Source: Leeuwenhoekiella palythoae (lineage in GTDB: Bacteria; Bacteroidota; Bacteroidia; Flavobacteriales; Flavobacteriaceae). Taken from it: a stretch of 64,000 nucleotides of DNA. The stretch lies in contig NZ_FQXT01000002.1 in NCBI RefSeq assembly GCF_900130045.1, positions 62,001 to 126,000 on the forward strand, read 5' to 3'. The notes under the pieces were generated by a model that saw only the letters and a list, made by a program, of their open reading frames with translations, was not told the DNA's origin and did no database searches. The first letter of the stretch is position 1. Each line of letters opens with the position of its first letter. Positions 1-9,029 of this stretch are shown here, one piece after another. Position numbers and translations under genes: made by a program.

Positions 1-1
1 A

Positions 2-37
2 TTTGATCAAGAAAACTTGAAATTTGTCAAGCAATGA
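2..37 (+). CDS. C-terminal end of an upstream gene (partial)
   Basis: An open frame enters from the left edge and stops at a TGA that overlaps the ATG of the next gene in an ATGA junction. Only 11 residues are visible (FDQENLKFVKQ), so the family cannot be read directly. In many Bacteroidota and Proteobacteria, pdeM follows the gene for a ligase-associated Lhr-type DEXH helicase. By that context this is probably the helicase C-terminus, but this is inference from gene order only. Confidence 0.4.
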   Translation, partial: FDQENLKFVKQ

Positions 38-669
38 CGCAAGAGATCAGTATACAGAATAACACATTTACGATGCATCCTTCGGGAGGAATGCTTTGGC
101 ATGAGAAGCGCATGCTGTTGATCGCTGATGTACATCTTGGGAAGGTTTCGCATTTTAGAAAACATGGAAGCGCAGTGCCACTTAGAGCGGTTGCTGCCAA
201 TTTTGACCAACTCACACGCGTGGCCGATTATTATCAGGCGCAGTCCATTTGTTTTTTGGGGGATCTTTTTCACAGCAGTTTAAATACCGAATGGAAACTT
301 TTTGAGAAATGGGTGCGATCTCGCGATGAAACCTTGATACTCATCGCCGGGAATCACGATATCATTTCGCCTGTAAAATATGAGAATTTGGATATTGATA
401 TTTACAGCGAATTTCAATCAAATGGATTTTTATTGACGCATCACCCCGAGGAGCGTGAAGGTTTTTTCAATTTTTGCGGACACATACATCCCGGAATTCG
501 GTTGGGCGGAATTGGCCGACAAGTGCTAAAACTTTCGTGTTTCTTTAAGACTGAAAATCAATTGATTTTACCTGCGTTTGGTACCTTTACCGGAAACTAT
601 TATCTCGAACCTCAACCGGGAAATCAGGTTTTTGCAATAACTAAAAATGAGGTAATCCCCATTCAATGA
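34..669 (+). CDS. pdeM: PdeM-type metallophosphoesterase (ligase-associated DNA damage response endonuclease)
   Basis: A 211-residue calcineurin-like phosphoesterase. The metal-binding motifs are all visible: D-x-H at D32/H34, GD at 76-77, GNHD at 106-109, a His at 136-137 and GHIH at 149-152. This compact form is the one called PdeM, usually encoded with an Lhr-like helicase and an ATP-dependent DNA ligase and assumed to act in DNA repair. The start overlaps the stop of the upstream frame (ATGA) and the end overlaps the next gene (ATGA at 666-669), so the three are probably translationally coupled. The ligase gene is not in the window. The family call is strong; the DNA substrate is not shown by the sequence. 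Confidence 0.85.
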   Translation: MTQEISIQNNTFTMHPSGGMLWHEKRMLLIADVHLGKVSHFRKHGSAVPLRAVAANFDQLTRVADYYQAQSICFLGDLFHSSLNTEWKLFEKWVRSRDETLILIAGNHDIISPVKYENLDIDIYSEFQSNGFLLTHHPEEREGFFNFCGHIHPGIRLGGIGRQVLKLSCFFKTENQLILPAFGTFTGNYYLEPQPGNQVFAITKNEVIPIQ

Positions 670-1463
670 AAAAAAAATTAGCCCTAATCAATTTGGTATC
701 TGTGATTACCGCCGTTGTAGTCAATTATCTTTCTCAAACACAACGCTGGAACAATACGACCATTGGCGAGATGAGCGCTAAATACGATAATCTCTTTACG
801 CCTGCCGGCTATGCTTTTGCGATTTGGGGTGTGATTTTTTTAGGACTGATAGCCTATGCCCTTTTCGGAATTAAACGCGCATTTTTCAGTAAAAAAGAAA
901 CGCCGCATATTGAACAAACCGGTTATTGGTTTGCGTTAACCAACTTTTTAAATACGGCTTGGGTGGTTGCTTTTACCTATGACTACGTCTGGCTTTCGGT
1001 TTTGATCATCATCGGGATGTTGATCTCGCTTTTAAAAATCGTTTTTAAAACCAATATGGAGCGCTGGGATGCACCTATAGAGATCATCGCTTTGGTATGG
1101 TGGCCTGTTTGTATTTACAGCGGTTGGATCGCTGTGGCAACTATTGCAAATATTTCGGCGTTTTTGGTCAAGCTGGGATTTGCCGGAAGCCAGTTAACAC
1201 AAATCATTTTCACAATGCTTTTAATTACGATCGCGGTTTACATCAATTTATTGATCACAAATCTTCGTAATATGCGGGAGTTTGCAATGGTGGGTGCCTG
1301 GGCACTTTTTGCCATATTTATCAGGCATAAAGACAGTTTAGAAAGTGTGGCTTTTTTCGCTTTGGCGGGCTGCGTCTTACTTGTTGTTACTGCAGGGTTA
1401 CATGGCTATCGCAATCGAGCGACCAATCCGTTTAATAAACTCGGGGAGCGGTTAAATTCTTAA
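666..1463 (+). CDS. TspO/MBR-like tryptophan-rich membrane protein
   Basis: A 265-residue hydrophobic protein with about seven predicted membrane helices. The segment FTPAGYAFAIWGVIFLGL near residues 45-62 is typical of the extended TspO/MBR-related group, and Trp and aromatic residues are enriched near helix ends. TspO proteins are small inner-membrane proteins that bind tetrapyrroles or other small ligands; this longer version has no assigned ligand. It overlaps pdeM by four bases, so it is probably co-transcribed, although a functional link to DNA repair is not obvious. It converges on the flavoprotein gene, whose coding end overlaps its own by four bases. Confidence 0.7.
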   Translation: MKKKLALINLVSVITAVVVNYLSQTQRWNNTTIGEMSAKYDNLFTPAGYAFAIWGVIFLGLIAYALFGIKRAFFSKKETPHIEQTGYWFALTNFLNTAWVVAFTYDYVWLSVLIIIGMLISLLKIVFKTNMERWDAPIEIIALVWWPVCIYSGWIAVATIANISAFLVKLGFAGSQLTQIIFTMLLITIAVYINLLITNLRNMREFAMVGAWALFAIFIRHKDSLESVAFFALAGCVLLVVTAGLHGYRNRATNPFNKLGERLNS

Positions 1464-2812
1464 ATCATCGATTTTACATCGTTTGCCCAACTGGGATAGC
1501 TAAAAACCATTCCTTTTATGGTGTTTACCTCAAGTTTGCTGTGCATCGCCATCATAAAAAGATTGATGGTTTCTGCGGCTTCACTGCCTAGCAAATGTGC
1601 TCCTAGAACTTGTCCGGTTTTCTTATCTATTAGCGTTTTATACGCATAAAACTTTTCATTCAAGCGCTGGGCGTTATACCAATCTTCAACCGAAGCGGTT
1701 TTAACCATAAAATCATAGCCTTGCTCTTGAGCTTCCTGCTCCGTGAGTCCCACACTCGCCAATTGCGGAATGGTAAAAACTGCCGAAGGTGTTGCAGGCA
1801 CATTGACCTCTGCGGTGTTTCCGTTTAAAATATTCTTGGAGACATAATAGGCTTCCTGATGCGCCACCGGAGTTAATGGTAAATTACTCGTATCTGAAAC
1901 ATCTCCGCAAGCATACACTATTGGATTCGTCGTGCTTTGCATAAATGAATTTACGGCAACTCCTTTCTTTGAAAACGCAACATTGCCTTTATCCAGATCG
2001 AGTTCGTCTACGGCTGGGACGCGACCCGCAGTATTAAAGATCAATTCTGCTTTCAGTCCTTCTGATTTCCCGTTGTGATCTACTGTTAATCTATAGTTTT
2101 TGCGCAATTTTTCGATCGCTTTTGCTTCAGCGTTAAAGAGGAATTTTATCCCTATTTCTTCTGATTTTTTTTGAAGCTGAAGCGTTAAGTCTTCGTCAAA
2201 ATTAGATAGTATACGCGCATTCACATCAACAACGGTAACATCTACCCCGCAGCGTGCAGCAATATGGGCAAATTCCATCCCGATATAACCGGCGCCAATA
2301 AAAATTATACTTTCAGGCAGTGCTTCGAGCTTGAGAAAATCATCACTAATTTGTGCAAGTTCGTCTCCCGGAATATTCAAATTCAACGCAGTATTACCGG
2401 TAGCGATCACAATTTTATCGGCGGTAACGGTCTTCCCTTCCACAGACAACGTGTTTTCGTCTAAAAACTTTGGGGATTGATGGTACAACGTAATTCCTTG
2501 ATCCTTCAGTTTCTCTTCCGTAGTGAACGGTACGGCTCCGGTAAATGTTTTTTTGAATTCCATCAGATCAGACCAACTTACCTCAGGAAGCTCTTTTATT
2601 CCTTTTCCTTTTAAATTTTGGCTGCGCTCGATGATTTCGGTGAGGCCTACTAAAACCTTTTTGGGATCACAACCTCGATTGGCACAGGTTCCGCCAAATT
2701 CCCGATTGTCTGCAATCGCAACATTTAAGCCCGCTTCAACCGCGTCATAAGCCACGTGTTTACCGGCATTCCCGGTACCAATTACAAAAAGATCGTAGTG
2801 CGCTATCGCCAT
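1460..2812 (-). CDS. Class I pyridine nucleotide-disulfide oxidoreductase (glutathione reductase-like)
   Basis: A 450-residue flavoprotein with the standard order: N-terminal FAD dinucleotide fold (GTGNAG near residue 12), redox-active CxxxxC disulfide in GGTCANRGCDPKK near residue 40, a second NAD(P)-binding GAGYIG near residue 173, a FAD-binding ACGD near residue 302, and a C-terminal dimerisation domain. The C-terminus is unusual: the HPTxxE pair that supplies the general base in glutathione reductase and lipoamide dehydrogenase is replaced by YPSWAND. Related proteins with Tyr at this point exist and are annotated only as NAD(P)/FAD-dependent oxidoreductases, so neither glutathione nor lipoamide should be assumed as substrate. 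It is read alone on the minus strand. Confidence 0.8.
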   Translation of the reverse strand: MAIAHYDLFVIGTGNAGKHVAYDAVEAGLNVAIADNREFGGTCANRGCDPKKVLVGLTEIIERSQNLKGKGIKELPEVSWSDLMEFKKTFTGAVPFTTEEKLKDQGITLYHQSPKFLDENTLSVEGKTVTADKIVIATGNTALNLNIPGDELAQISDDFLKLEALPESIIFIGAGYIGMEFAHIAARCGVDVTVVDVNARILSNFDEDLTLQLQKKSEEIGIKFLFNAEAKAIEKLRKNYRLTVDHNGKSEGLKAELIFNTAGRVPAVDELDLDKGNVAFSKKGVAVNSFMQSTTNPIVYACGDVSDTSNLPLTPVAHQEAYYVSKNILNGNTAEVNVPATPSAVFTIPQLASVGLTEQEAQEQGYDFMVKTASVEDWYNAQRLNEKFYAYKTLIDKKTGQVLGAHLLGSEAAETINLFMMAMHSKLEVNTIKGMVFSYPSWANDVKSMI

Positions 2813-2957
2813 AATATTGAATTTTTATAAAGATACAGGGGAGTGCGTGGGTTTTATGTTAGTGAAATTGTAAATCCCTGTTATGCGTTTGCCAAAAGCA
2901 TTTTTGTTACCAAAATGCTAAATCTCAAAAGCTGTTTTAAAACCAAGTTTTACGCAG

Positions 2958-2965
2958 TATCTTTG
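2958..2965 (+). promoter_or_regulatory. -7 promoter element of mfd
   Basis: TATCTTTG matches the Bacteroidota -7 consensus TAnnTTTG and ends 7 bases before the mfd ATG at 2973. No good -33 TTTG lies at the usual distance; the nearest match is a TTTT in GCTGTTTTAA at 2931-2940. Transcription from here would give an almost leaderless message, so the site could be coincidental. Confidence 0.4.
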
Positions 2966-2972
2966 CCCACCT

Positions 2973-5900
2973 ATGGGTAAAACCACGATCACCAAGCCTT
3001 TTTTAGAGTCTGCACAACTGCAAGAACTCGGGAACGCTATTGCCGTTTCTCAAAATAGAATCAATCTCGACGGACTCATAGGTTCGTCGCTTTCTATCAC
3101 CATTGCCGAAAGTTTTAAAACTGCAGATAAGCCTTTTCTGGTTATTCTAAACGACAAGGAAGAAGCGGCGTATATTCTAAATGATCTGGAGCAATTGGTC
3201 AAAGAGGATCACGTGCTGTTTTATCCCGGAAGTTACCGCAGACCTTATCAAATTGAAGAAACTGATAACGCCAATGTTTTATTGCGTGCCGAAGTGCTTA
3301 ACCGCATCAACAGTCGCAAAAAACCGGCGCTCATTGTCACGTATCCTGATGCACTTTTTGAAAAAGTTGTCACCCGAAAGGAGCTTGATAAAAGCACGCT
3401 CAAAGTAAAAGTCAACGATAATCTTTCGCTAGACTTTGTTAATGAAATGCTCTTTGAGTACAAGTTTAAGCGTGTTGATTTTGTGACCGAACCTGGCGAA
3501 TTTTCGGTACGTGGGGGAATAATCGATGTGTTTTCTTTTTCACACGATCAGCCTTATCGTATTGAATTTTTTGGTGATGAGGTAGACAGCATCCGGACGT
3601 TTGATGTAGAGTCGCAGCTTTCCGTTGATAAGATCAACAAAATAAGCCTGATGCCTAATGTAGAAAACAAGGCGCTTCAGGAAACCCGGGAAAGCTTCTT
3701 AAAATATATTGCTGCAGATACGGTGATTTTTACTCAGGATATTGAGCAATTGGCTACACGTATCGATACCAATTTTAGCAAAGCGGAAGAAGCCTTTCAA
3801 AAGCTAGACAGTGAAATCAAAAGGCATAAACCTTCAGAGTTATTTTGCGACGCTACAAGCATAAAAAAACAACTTCTGGATTTTACGCTGGTGCGGGTGA
3901 GCGAAGGCTTATCCTTACCGAGCGATAAAGCTTCCGCAAGTATTGATTTCAATCAACAGCCGCAACCCGCATTCAATAAGCAATTTAATTTGCTTATCGA
4001 AAATCTCAATGAAAATCACGAGGCTGGTTACACCAATTATATTTGCTGCGCCAGCGAGCAACAAGCCAAACGTTTTCAGGATATTTTTAACGATGCCGAA
4101 CTCAACGTAAAGCAGTACGAGACTATTATTGTCTCCCTTTACCGCGGTTTTATTGATGACGATCTAAAAATGGTGTGTTATACAGACCATCAGATCTTTG
4201 AGCGGTATCATAAGTTTAAACTGAAAGACGGCTACGCCAAAAAACAAGCGATCACGCTTAAAGAATTGACCAGTCTTCAAGTGGGCGACTATATCACGCA
4301 TATTGATCACGGGATTGGGAAATTTGGCGGACTCCAGAAAATTGAAGTAGAAGGAAAACGTCAAGAAGCCATAAAACTTATTTATGGCGAGCGCGATGTA
4401 CTTTACTTAAGTATTCACTCGCTGCATAAAGTGACCAAATACAACGGCAAAGACGGGAAGCCGCCACAGATCTACAAACTGGGAAGTGCTGCCTGGAAAA
4501 AGCTGAAGCAAAAGACCAAAACCAAGGTTAAGGAAATTGCCTTTAACCTCATTAAATTATACGCCAAGCGCCGCCTTGAAAAAGGTTTTGCTTTTGGCCC
4601 CGACACCTATTTGCAAAACGAACTCGAAGCGAGTTTTATTTACGAAGACACGCCAGATCAAAGCAGCGCCACCGAAGCCGTAAAAGCCGATATGGAAAGT
4701 CCGCGCCCGATGGATCGCTTGGTTTGTGGTGATGTAGGCTTTGGTAAGACTGAAGTTGCCATCAGAGCCGCATTTAAAGCTGTGGATAACGGGAAGCAGG
4801 TTGCCGTACTTGTACCCACCACGATTTTGGCTTTTCAGCATCATAAAACCTTTAGTGAACGACTAAAAGATTTACCGGTCACGGTAGATTATCTGAATCG
4901 TTTCCGCACTGCGAAAGAAAAAAGAGAAACCCTCGAACGTCTAGAAAATGGACGTCTAGATATCATCATTGGTACGCACCAACTCACCAACAAAAACGTA
5001 AAGTTTAAAGACCTCGGGCTGCTGATCGTTGATGAAGAACAAAAATTTGGTGTTGCGGTTAAAGATAAACTGAAGACCATTAAGGAAAATGTTGATACGT
5101 TGACCTTAACGGCGACGCCTATCCCGCGTACGCTGCAATTCAGTTTGATGGCGGCGCGTGATTTGAGTACGATCACCACTCCACCGCCCAACCGCTACCC
5201 TATTGAAACGCACATCATCAGACTTTCTGAAGAAACGATACGTGATGCGATCTCTTATGAAATTCAGCGTGGCGGTCAGGTATTCTTTATACACAACAGA
5301 CTACAAAATATTAAGGAAGTTGCGGGAATGATCCAGCGTCTGGTTCCTGATGCTAAAGTGGCTATCGGTCACGGGCAGATGGACGGGAAAAAGCTTGAAG
5401 AGCTAATGCTGCAATTTATGGATGGCGCTTTTGATGTTTTGGTTTCTACAACCATTATAGAAAGTGGTCTCGATGTGCCTAATGCCAATACGATCTTTAT
5501 CAATAATGCCAATAATTTTGGTCTATCTGACTTGCACCAGATGCGCGGACGTGTAGGCCGAAGCAACAAAAAAGCATTTTGCTATTTCATCACGCCGCCA
5601 CTTTCGGCGATGACTGATGATGCACGCAAACGAATCACGGCTTTAGAGCAATTCTCAAGTTTGGGAAGTGGTTTCAATATTGCGATGAAAGATTTAGAAA
5701 TACGCGGTGCCGGAGATTTATTAGGTGGTGAGCAAAGCGGATTTATCAACGAAATAGGCTTTGATACCTACCAGAAAATCCTCAACGAAGCGATTGAAGA
5801 GCTGAAAGAAAATGAGTTTGCAGAGCTCTATGCACACGAGAATGTTGATGACGAAAACAAAGAATACGTCAAAGACACCGTCATAGATTCTGACTTTTCA

Positions 5901-6356
5901 TTGTTGTTTCCAGATGATTACATCAACAATATTACAGAGCGTTTAAATCTCTATACCGAATTAAACAACCTTAAAACCGAAGAAGAACTTGCGGATTTTG
6001 AAGCGCGTTTGATCGACCGTTTTGGAGAATTGCCTAAGCAAGCCGAAGACTTGTTGAATTCGGTGCGTATTAAATGGATCGCTACACATTATGGTCTGGA
6101 AAAAGTGGTGATGAAAAACAAAAAACTTATCGGGTTCTTTATTGCTGATCAGCAGTCTAAATTTTATCAAAGCCCGGCGTTTTCCAGAGTGCTTCAGTTT
6201 GTACAAACCCATTCAAACAAGGTCACGCTTAAAGAGAAAAAAACCAGCAAAGGTTTACGCTTGTTGTTGACCGCGTCCGGGGTTTCTTCAGTAGAAAAAG
6301 CTTTGGATATCTTGAGACCTCTAATGCCTAAAATGGTAGAACAGGTTTCAGAATAG
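2973..6356 (+). CDS. mfd: Transcription-repair coupling factor Mfd
   Basis: At 1127 residues it has the full Mfd layout: a UvrB-like N-terminal region, an RNA-polymerase-interacting (CarD-like) domain beginning near GDYITHIDHGIGKFGGL, then a RecG-like helicase with Walker A GDVGFGKTE, a DEEQ motif II in LLIVDEEQKFGV, TATPIPRTL, and motif VI in QMRGRVGRS, and a C-terminal TRCF domain. Mfd removes stalled RNA polymerase at DNA lesions and recruits UvrA for nucleotide excision repair in the cytoplasm. It stands alone between the minus-strand flavoprotein and the XRE regulator. Confidence 0.97.
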   Translation: MGKTTITKPFLESAQLQELGNAIAVSQNRINLDGLIGSSLSITIAESFKTADKPFLVILNDKEEAAYILNDLEQLVKEDHVLFYPGSYRRPYQIEETDNANVLLRAEVLNRINSRKKPALIVTYPDALFEKVVTRKELDKSTLKVKVNDNLSLDFVNEMLFEYKFKRVDFVTEPGEFSVRGGIIDVFSFSHDQPYRIEFFGDEVDSIRTFDVESQLSVDKINKISLMPNVENKALQETRESFLKYIAADTVIFTQDIEQLATRIDTNFSKAEEAFQKLDSEIKRHKPSELFCDATSIKKQLLDFTLVRVSEGLSLPSDKASASIDFNQQPQPAFNKQFNLLIENLNENHEAGYTNYICCASEQQAKRFQDIFNDAELNVKQYETIIVSLYRGFIDDDLKMVCYTDHQIFERYHKFKLKDGYAKKQAITLKELTSLQVGDYITHIDHGIGKFGGLQKIEVEGKRQEAIKLIYGERDVLYLSIHSLHKVTKYNGKDGKPPQIYKLGSAAWKKLKQKTKTKVKEIAFNLIKLYAKRRLEKGFAFGPDTYLQNELEASFIYEDTPDQSSATEAVKADMESPRPMDRLVCGDVGFGKTEVAIRAAFKAVDNGKQVAVLVPTTILAFQHHKTFSERLKDLPVTVDYLNRFRTAKEKRETLERLENGRLDIIIGTHQLTNKNVKFKDLGLLIVDEEQKFGVAVKDKLKTIKENVDTLTLTATPIPRTLQFSLMAARDLSTITTPPPNRYPIETHIIRLSEETIRDAISYEIQRGGQVFFIHNRLQNIKEVAGMIQRLVPDAKVAIGHGQMDGKKLEELMLQFMDGAFDVLVSTTIIESGLDVPNANTIFINNANNFGLSDLHQMRGRVGRSNKKAFCYFITPPLSAMTDDARKRITALEQFSSLGSGFNIAMKDLEIRGAGDLLGGEQSGFINEIGFDTYQKILNEAIEELKENEFAELYAHENVDDENKEYVKDTVIDSDFSLLFPDDYINNITERLNLYTELNNLKTEEELADFEARLIDRFGELPKQAEDLLNSVRIKWIATHYGLEKVVMKNKKLIGFFIADQQSKFYQSPAFSRVLQFVQTHSNKVTLKEKKTSKGLRLLLTASGVSSVEKALDILRPLMPKMVEQVSE

Positions 6357-6425
6357 GTTAAAACCGATACAGGTTTATTAGAATTTCTAAAATTATCAAT
6401 TCGTCTCAGCCCTTATTATACTTGA

Positions 6426-6447
6426 AATGTCGGGTGAATGTCGGGTA
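6426..6447. repeat. Two tandem 11-bp repeats upstream of the XRE regulator
   Basis: AATGTCGGGTG at 6426-6436 is followed directly by AATGTCGGGTA at 6437-6447, differing only in the last base. The pair lies about 100 bp upstream of the XRE-family membrane regulator. Repeats spaced one helical turn apart suggest a protein-binding site, possibly for that regulator. This is inference. Confidence 0.45.
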
Positions 6448-6549
6448 AATTGTGTGCCGAAAAATCGTCTGAAATAGGTTGCTGTTTTTAGTATTGCAGG
6501 GTCTAACATTCTTGTATTTTTAGATGCGCATCACTACAAGAGCAATCTT

Positions 6550-7386
6550 ATGTCACTCATGAAACAACCACAATTAGGGCTGAAAATTTTAGAATTACGT
6601 CAGCAAAAAGGATTTACTCAAGAAGAACTTGTAGAACAGTGTAATATTTCGGTGCGCACCATTCAGCGTATAGAAGCCGGCGAAGTTATGCCGCGTGTTT
6701 ACACCGTAAAAACCATTCTCGCTGCACTAGATCGCGACCTCGACGACTTACAGGAATCTGTTTTTGAAAAGAAAGTGAAAAAGGCTTTTTTGATCGAAAT
6801 CGATAAGAATAAAAAGGTGTCGTTTTTGTTCTATCAACTCCATCTCGGTTGGATTGCGGGGATTCTGAGTATGATCTTATTGGTTTTTCAACTTATTGAA
6901 GAAACCACCTTTCTTGCTACCGGCGGTTATTATTTTGGCGAAGTATTCTATGTAACCATCACGATACTTGCCGCCATCGCTTTTGCGTTGCATATGCGCG
7001 CTTTTGTTTTGATCGGCGAATTGTTTAAAGCCGGCTTTCTAAAAACCAGTGCGCTTATCGCCATTGCGATCAACACCTTGATCGCGATCTACTCGATCAT
7101 TGATCTCCATTTTCAATACATCAAGCTTGAAGCTTTTGCATTGATTTACAGCGTACTTTTTGGAATTGTTTTTATCTGTATGGGAATTGGACTGTATAAA
7201 ACTAATCATCTTGGCCAACTGCCCAAAGTAACCGGGATAATCACTTTGGTTTTAGGATTTATGTTCTTAACCATAATTATGGTGGCCATAGCTGGTCCTG
7301 CAAGCATTCTGGTTCAAGGATTTTATGTAGCGATAATTTTGAGGGCGATAGCGACCATAAAACAACAAATTACTGCGAAAGCCTAA
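6550..7386 (+). CDS. XRE-family HTH regulator with C-terminal membrane domain
   Basis: A 278-residue protein. Residues 10-70 form a Cro/C1-type helix-turn-helix (LELRQQKGFTQEELVEQC, then SVRTIQRIEAGEVMPR). The rest is hydrophobic with about six predicted membrane helices. Such HTH-membrane fusions are common in Flavobacteria and presumably connect a membrane signal to transcription, but no ligand is known. A second in-frame ATG lies three codons downstream of the chosen start. Two tandem 11-bp repeats about 100 bp upstream could be its operator. A strong bidirectional terminator separates it from the convergent HNH gene. Confidence 0.75.
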   Translation: MSLMKQPQLGLKILELRQQKGFTQEELVEQCNISVRTIQRIEAGEVMPRVYTVKTILAALDRDLDDLQESVFEKKVKKAFLIEIDKNKKVSFLFYQLHLGWIAGILSMILLVFQLIEETTFLATGGYYFGEVFYVTITILAAIAFALHMRAFVLIGELFKAGFLKTSALIAIAINTLIAIYSIIDLHFQYIKLEAFALIYSVLFGIVFICMGIGLYKTNHLGQLPKVTGIITLVLGFMFLTIIMVAIAGPASILVQGFYVAIILRAIATIKQQITAKA

Positions 7387-7391
7387 CTTTT

Positions 7392-7430
7392 AAAAAAGAG
7401 GAATCAATTCAAGTTTGATTCCTCTTTTTT
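7392..7430. terminator. Bidirectional intrinsic terminator
   Basis: A perfect 16-bp stem (AAAAAAGAGGAATCAA at 7392-7407 against 7415-7430) with a 7-nt loop. Runs of A on one side and T on the other let it act for both the XRE gene and the convergent HNH gene, whose stop codon touches the stem. Confidence 0.85.
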
Positions 7431-7752
7431 AAGTTTTAGAGATGCTCTTTCTGATTACATTTTGAACTACTTCTGCTACCGTATTCTCGTTTATATTTTT
7501 TGATAAACAATAGTTACTTTTAAGCCATTCTTGTAATTTCTTAGCTCCTTTGCTCGCGTTACAAGAAGTACAACAGAGCGCAATATTATCTACTGAGGAA
7601 AGATGAATATCGTTTATTATATGTTCCCAAGATGGCTTGGTTTTTCTTGATACATGAGTGATTGAAAAATCAACGCCGCAATACACACACGTCTTATCAC
7701 GAATTAAAACAAATTTTTCAACGTCTTCCGGAATACCCCACTGATTAGCCAT
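7429..7752 (-). CDS. Small HNH endonuclease
   Basis: A 107-residue HNH nuclease. It has a CVYCG zinc knuckle near residues 18-22, WEHI carrying the first HNH histidine near residue 43, the Asn of DNIALCC, and the second CxxCN near residues 60-65, followed by KGAKKLQEWL. These match the HNH/ICEA-type fold. It is the last gene of a tight operon ldcA-yraN-HNH, with 9 bases between it and yraN. Nothing nearby (methylase, terminase, intron RNA) shows a restriction, phage or homing role, so its job is unknown. Confidence 0.75.
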   Translation of the reverse strand: MANQWGIPEDVEKFVLIRDKTCVYCGVDFSITHVSRKTKPSWEHIINDIHLSSVDNIALCCTSCNASKGAKKLQEWLKSNYCLSKNINENTVAEVVQNVIRKSISKT

Positions 7753-7761
7753 AATAATGTT

Positions 7762-8118
7762 TCAGAAATAATAAAACGCATCTTCAAAATGCTCCAGTTG
7801 TTCTTGGGTTTTATTTTTTAAGATGGCAATGACGTCAAAACGAACTTCAAGATCCAGATCGTTTGAGATGATGTATTCATTGGCAGCTTTTACCAGCAAT
7901 TTGATCTTTGCCGGCGTCACAAAATCTTGTGGATCACCAAAAAAATCAGAGTTGCGTGTTTTGACTTCAACAACGACCAATTGATCATCTTTTAGCGCAA
8001 TAATATCCAATTCAGCTTTGTTAAAAAACCAATTGCGTTCTAAAAGTTCATAACCCTTTTTCTCGAGATAGTTCGCAGCATATTCTTCACCCCATTTCCC
8101 GAGTTCGTTATGATTCAT
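7762..8118 (-). CDS. yraN: YraN family (UPF0102) nuclease-like protein
   Basis: A 118-residue protein of the UPF0102 family. The signature is clear: GKWGEEYAANYLEKKGY at the N-terminus, RNWFFNKAELDIIALKDDQLVVVEVKTR, and a conserved basic C-terminal helix. The E-x-D-x(n)-E-V-K arrangement resembles Holliday-junction-resolvase and restriction-endonuclease folds. The cellular role is not settled. It lies 5 bases downstream of ldcA, a frequent neighbour in Flavobacteria. Confidence 0.9.
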   Translation of the reverse strand: MNHNELGKWGEEYAANYLEKKGYELLERNWFFNKAELDIIALKDDQLVVVEVKTRNSDFFGDPQDFVTPAKIKLLVKAANEYIISNDLDLEVRFDVIAILKNKTQEQLEHFEDAFYYF

Positions 8119-8123
8119 AAGCC

Positions 8124-9029
8124 TTATTCCAATTGGTCAAAATAGAGTTTAGCACCACGCTCATTCACCTCAAGTGAAGCGCTTCGGCCCAAAATAAGTG
8201 CACGATTATCTTTTAAATGCCCCGCCGGAAAATCAAAGCATACCGGGTAATCGTATTCAGCAACAGCATCCATAACAATTTCTTTAGCGGTTTTCCCAAA
8301 AGGTGTAGAATTGTCGTGCATACTGGTAAGTCCGCCTACTACCAAGCCGCGTATATTCCGCAGCAAGCCATTGCGTTTTAGATTGACCATCATTCGGTCT
8401 ACGTGGTATAAATATTCGTCCAGGTCTTCAAGAAACAAAATCTTGTTGGTCGTATCTATCGCAGAGTGACTTCCGCAAAGCGAATATAAAATAGAGATAT
8501 TTCCGCCTACCAGTTCGCCTTTGGCCGTTCCCAATCGGTTTAAAGGAGCGCTTTCTATGTGATAATGTACCGGTTTGCCAGACCAGGCATTCTCTAAAGT
8601 TTGTTTGGCAACCGCAGTATTTCGTGCAATTCCCACAGGCATGACTCCGTGAATGGTTTCAAAACCTAATTTATGAATTTGGGAATGCAGCACCGTCACA
8701 TCGCTATACCCTATGATCCATTTAGGATATTTAATGAATTTATAGAAGTTGATCTCATCGATGATACGCACCGTTCCATAACCGCCTTTTGCACACCAGA
8801 TCGCATTGATATCTTCGTCGTCAAGCATCGCTTGTAAATCTGCTGCGCGCAATGCATCAGTACCACCATATTGATTGTCTGAAGCGCCAATGGTTTTCCC
8901 CAGCACAGGTTCTAGTCTGCAAGATTTCAATAGCGCAATTCCGTTTTCGAGATCCTCGCGATCTGCCTTGCGAGCAGTGCACACGATACCAACTTTATCT
9001 CCTTCTTTTAAATAGGGCGGGGTTAACAT
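8124..9029 (-). CDS. ldcA: LD-carboxypeptidase (muramoyltetrapeptide carboxypeptidase, family S66)
   Basis: A 301-residue cytoplasmic peptidase that removes the terminal D-Ala from murein tetrapeptides during cell-wall recycling. The S66 catalytic groups are visible: nucleophile Ser in IIGYSDVTVL, Glu in LFLEDLDEYLYHVDRM, and His in FPAGHLKDN. Length is normal for the family. It leads the minus-strand operon with yraN and the HNH gene. There is no signal peptide, as expected for LdcA. Confidence 0.92.
   Translation of the reverse strand: MLTPPYLKEGDKVGIVCTARKADREDLENGIALLKSCRLEPVLGKTIGASDNQYGGTDALRAADLQAMLDDEDINAIWCAKGGYGTVRIIDEINFYKFIKYPKWIIGYSDVTVLHSQIHKLGFETIHGVMPVGIARNTAVAKQTLENAWSGKPVHYHIESAPLNRLGTAKGELVGGNISILYSLCGSHSAIDTTNKILFLEDLDEYLYHVDRMMVNLKRNGLLRNIRGLVVGGLTSMHDNSTPFGKTAKEIVMDAVAEYDYPVCFDFPAGHLKDNRALILGRSASLEVNERGAKLYFDQLE

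Noticed and set aside
4889-5191. Open frame opposite the mfd helicase domain
   Set aside because: Antisense to a well-conserved core gene and without family features.
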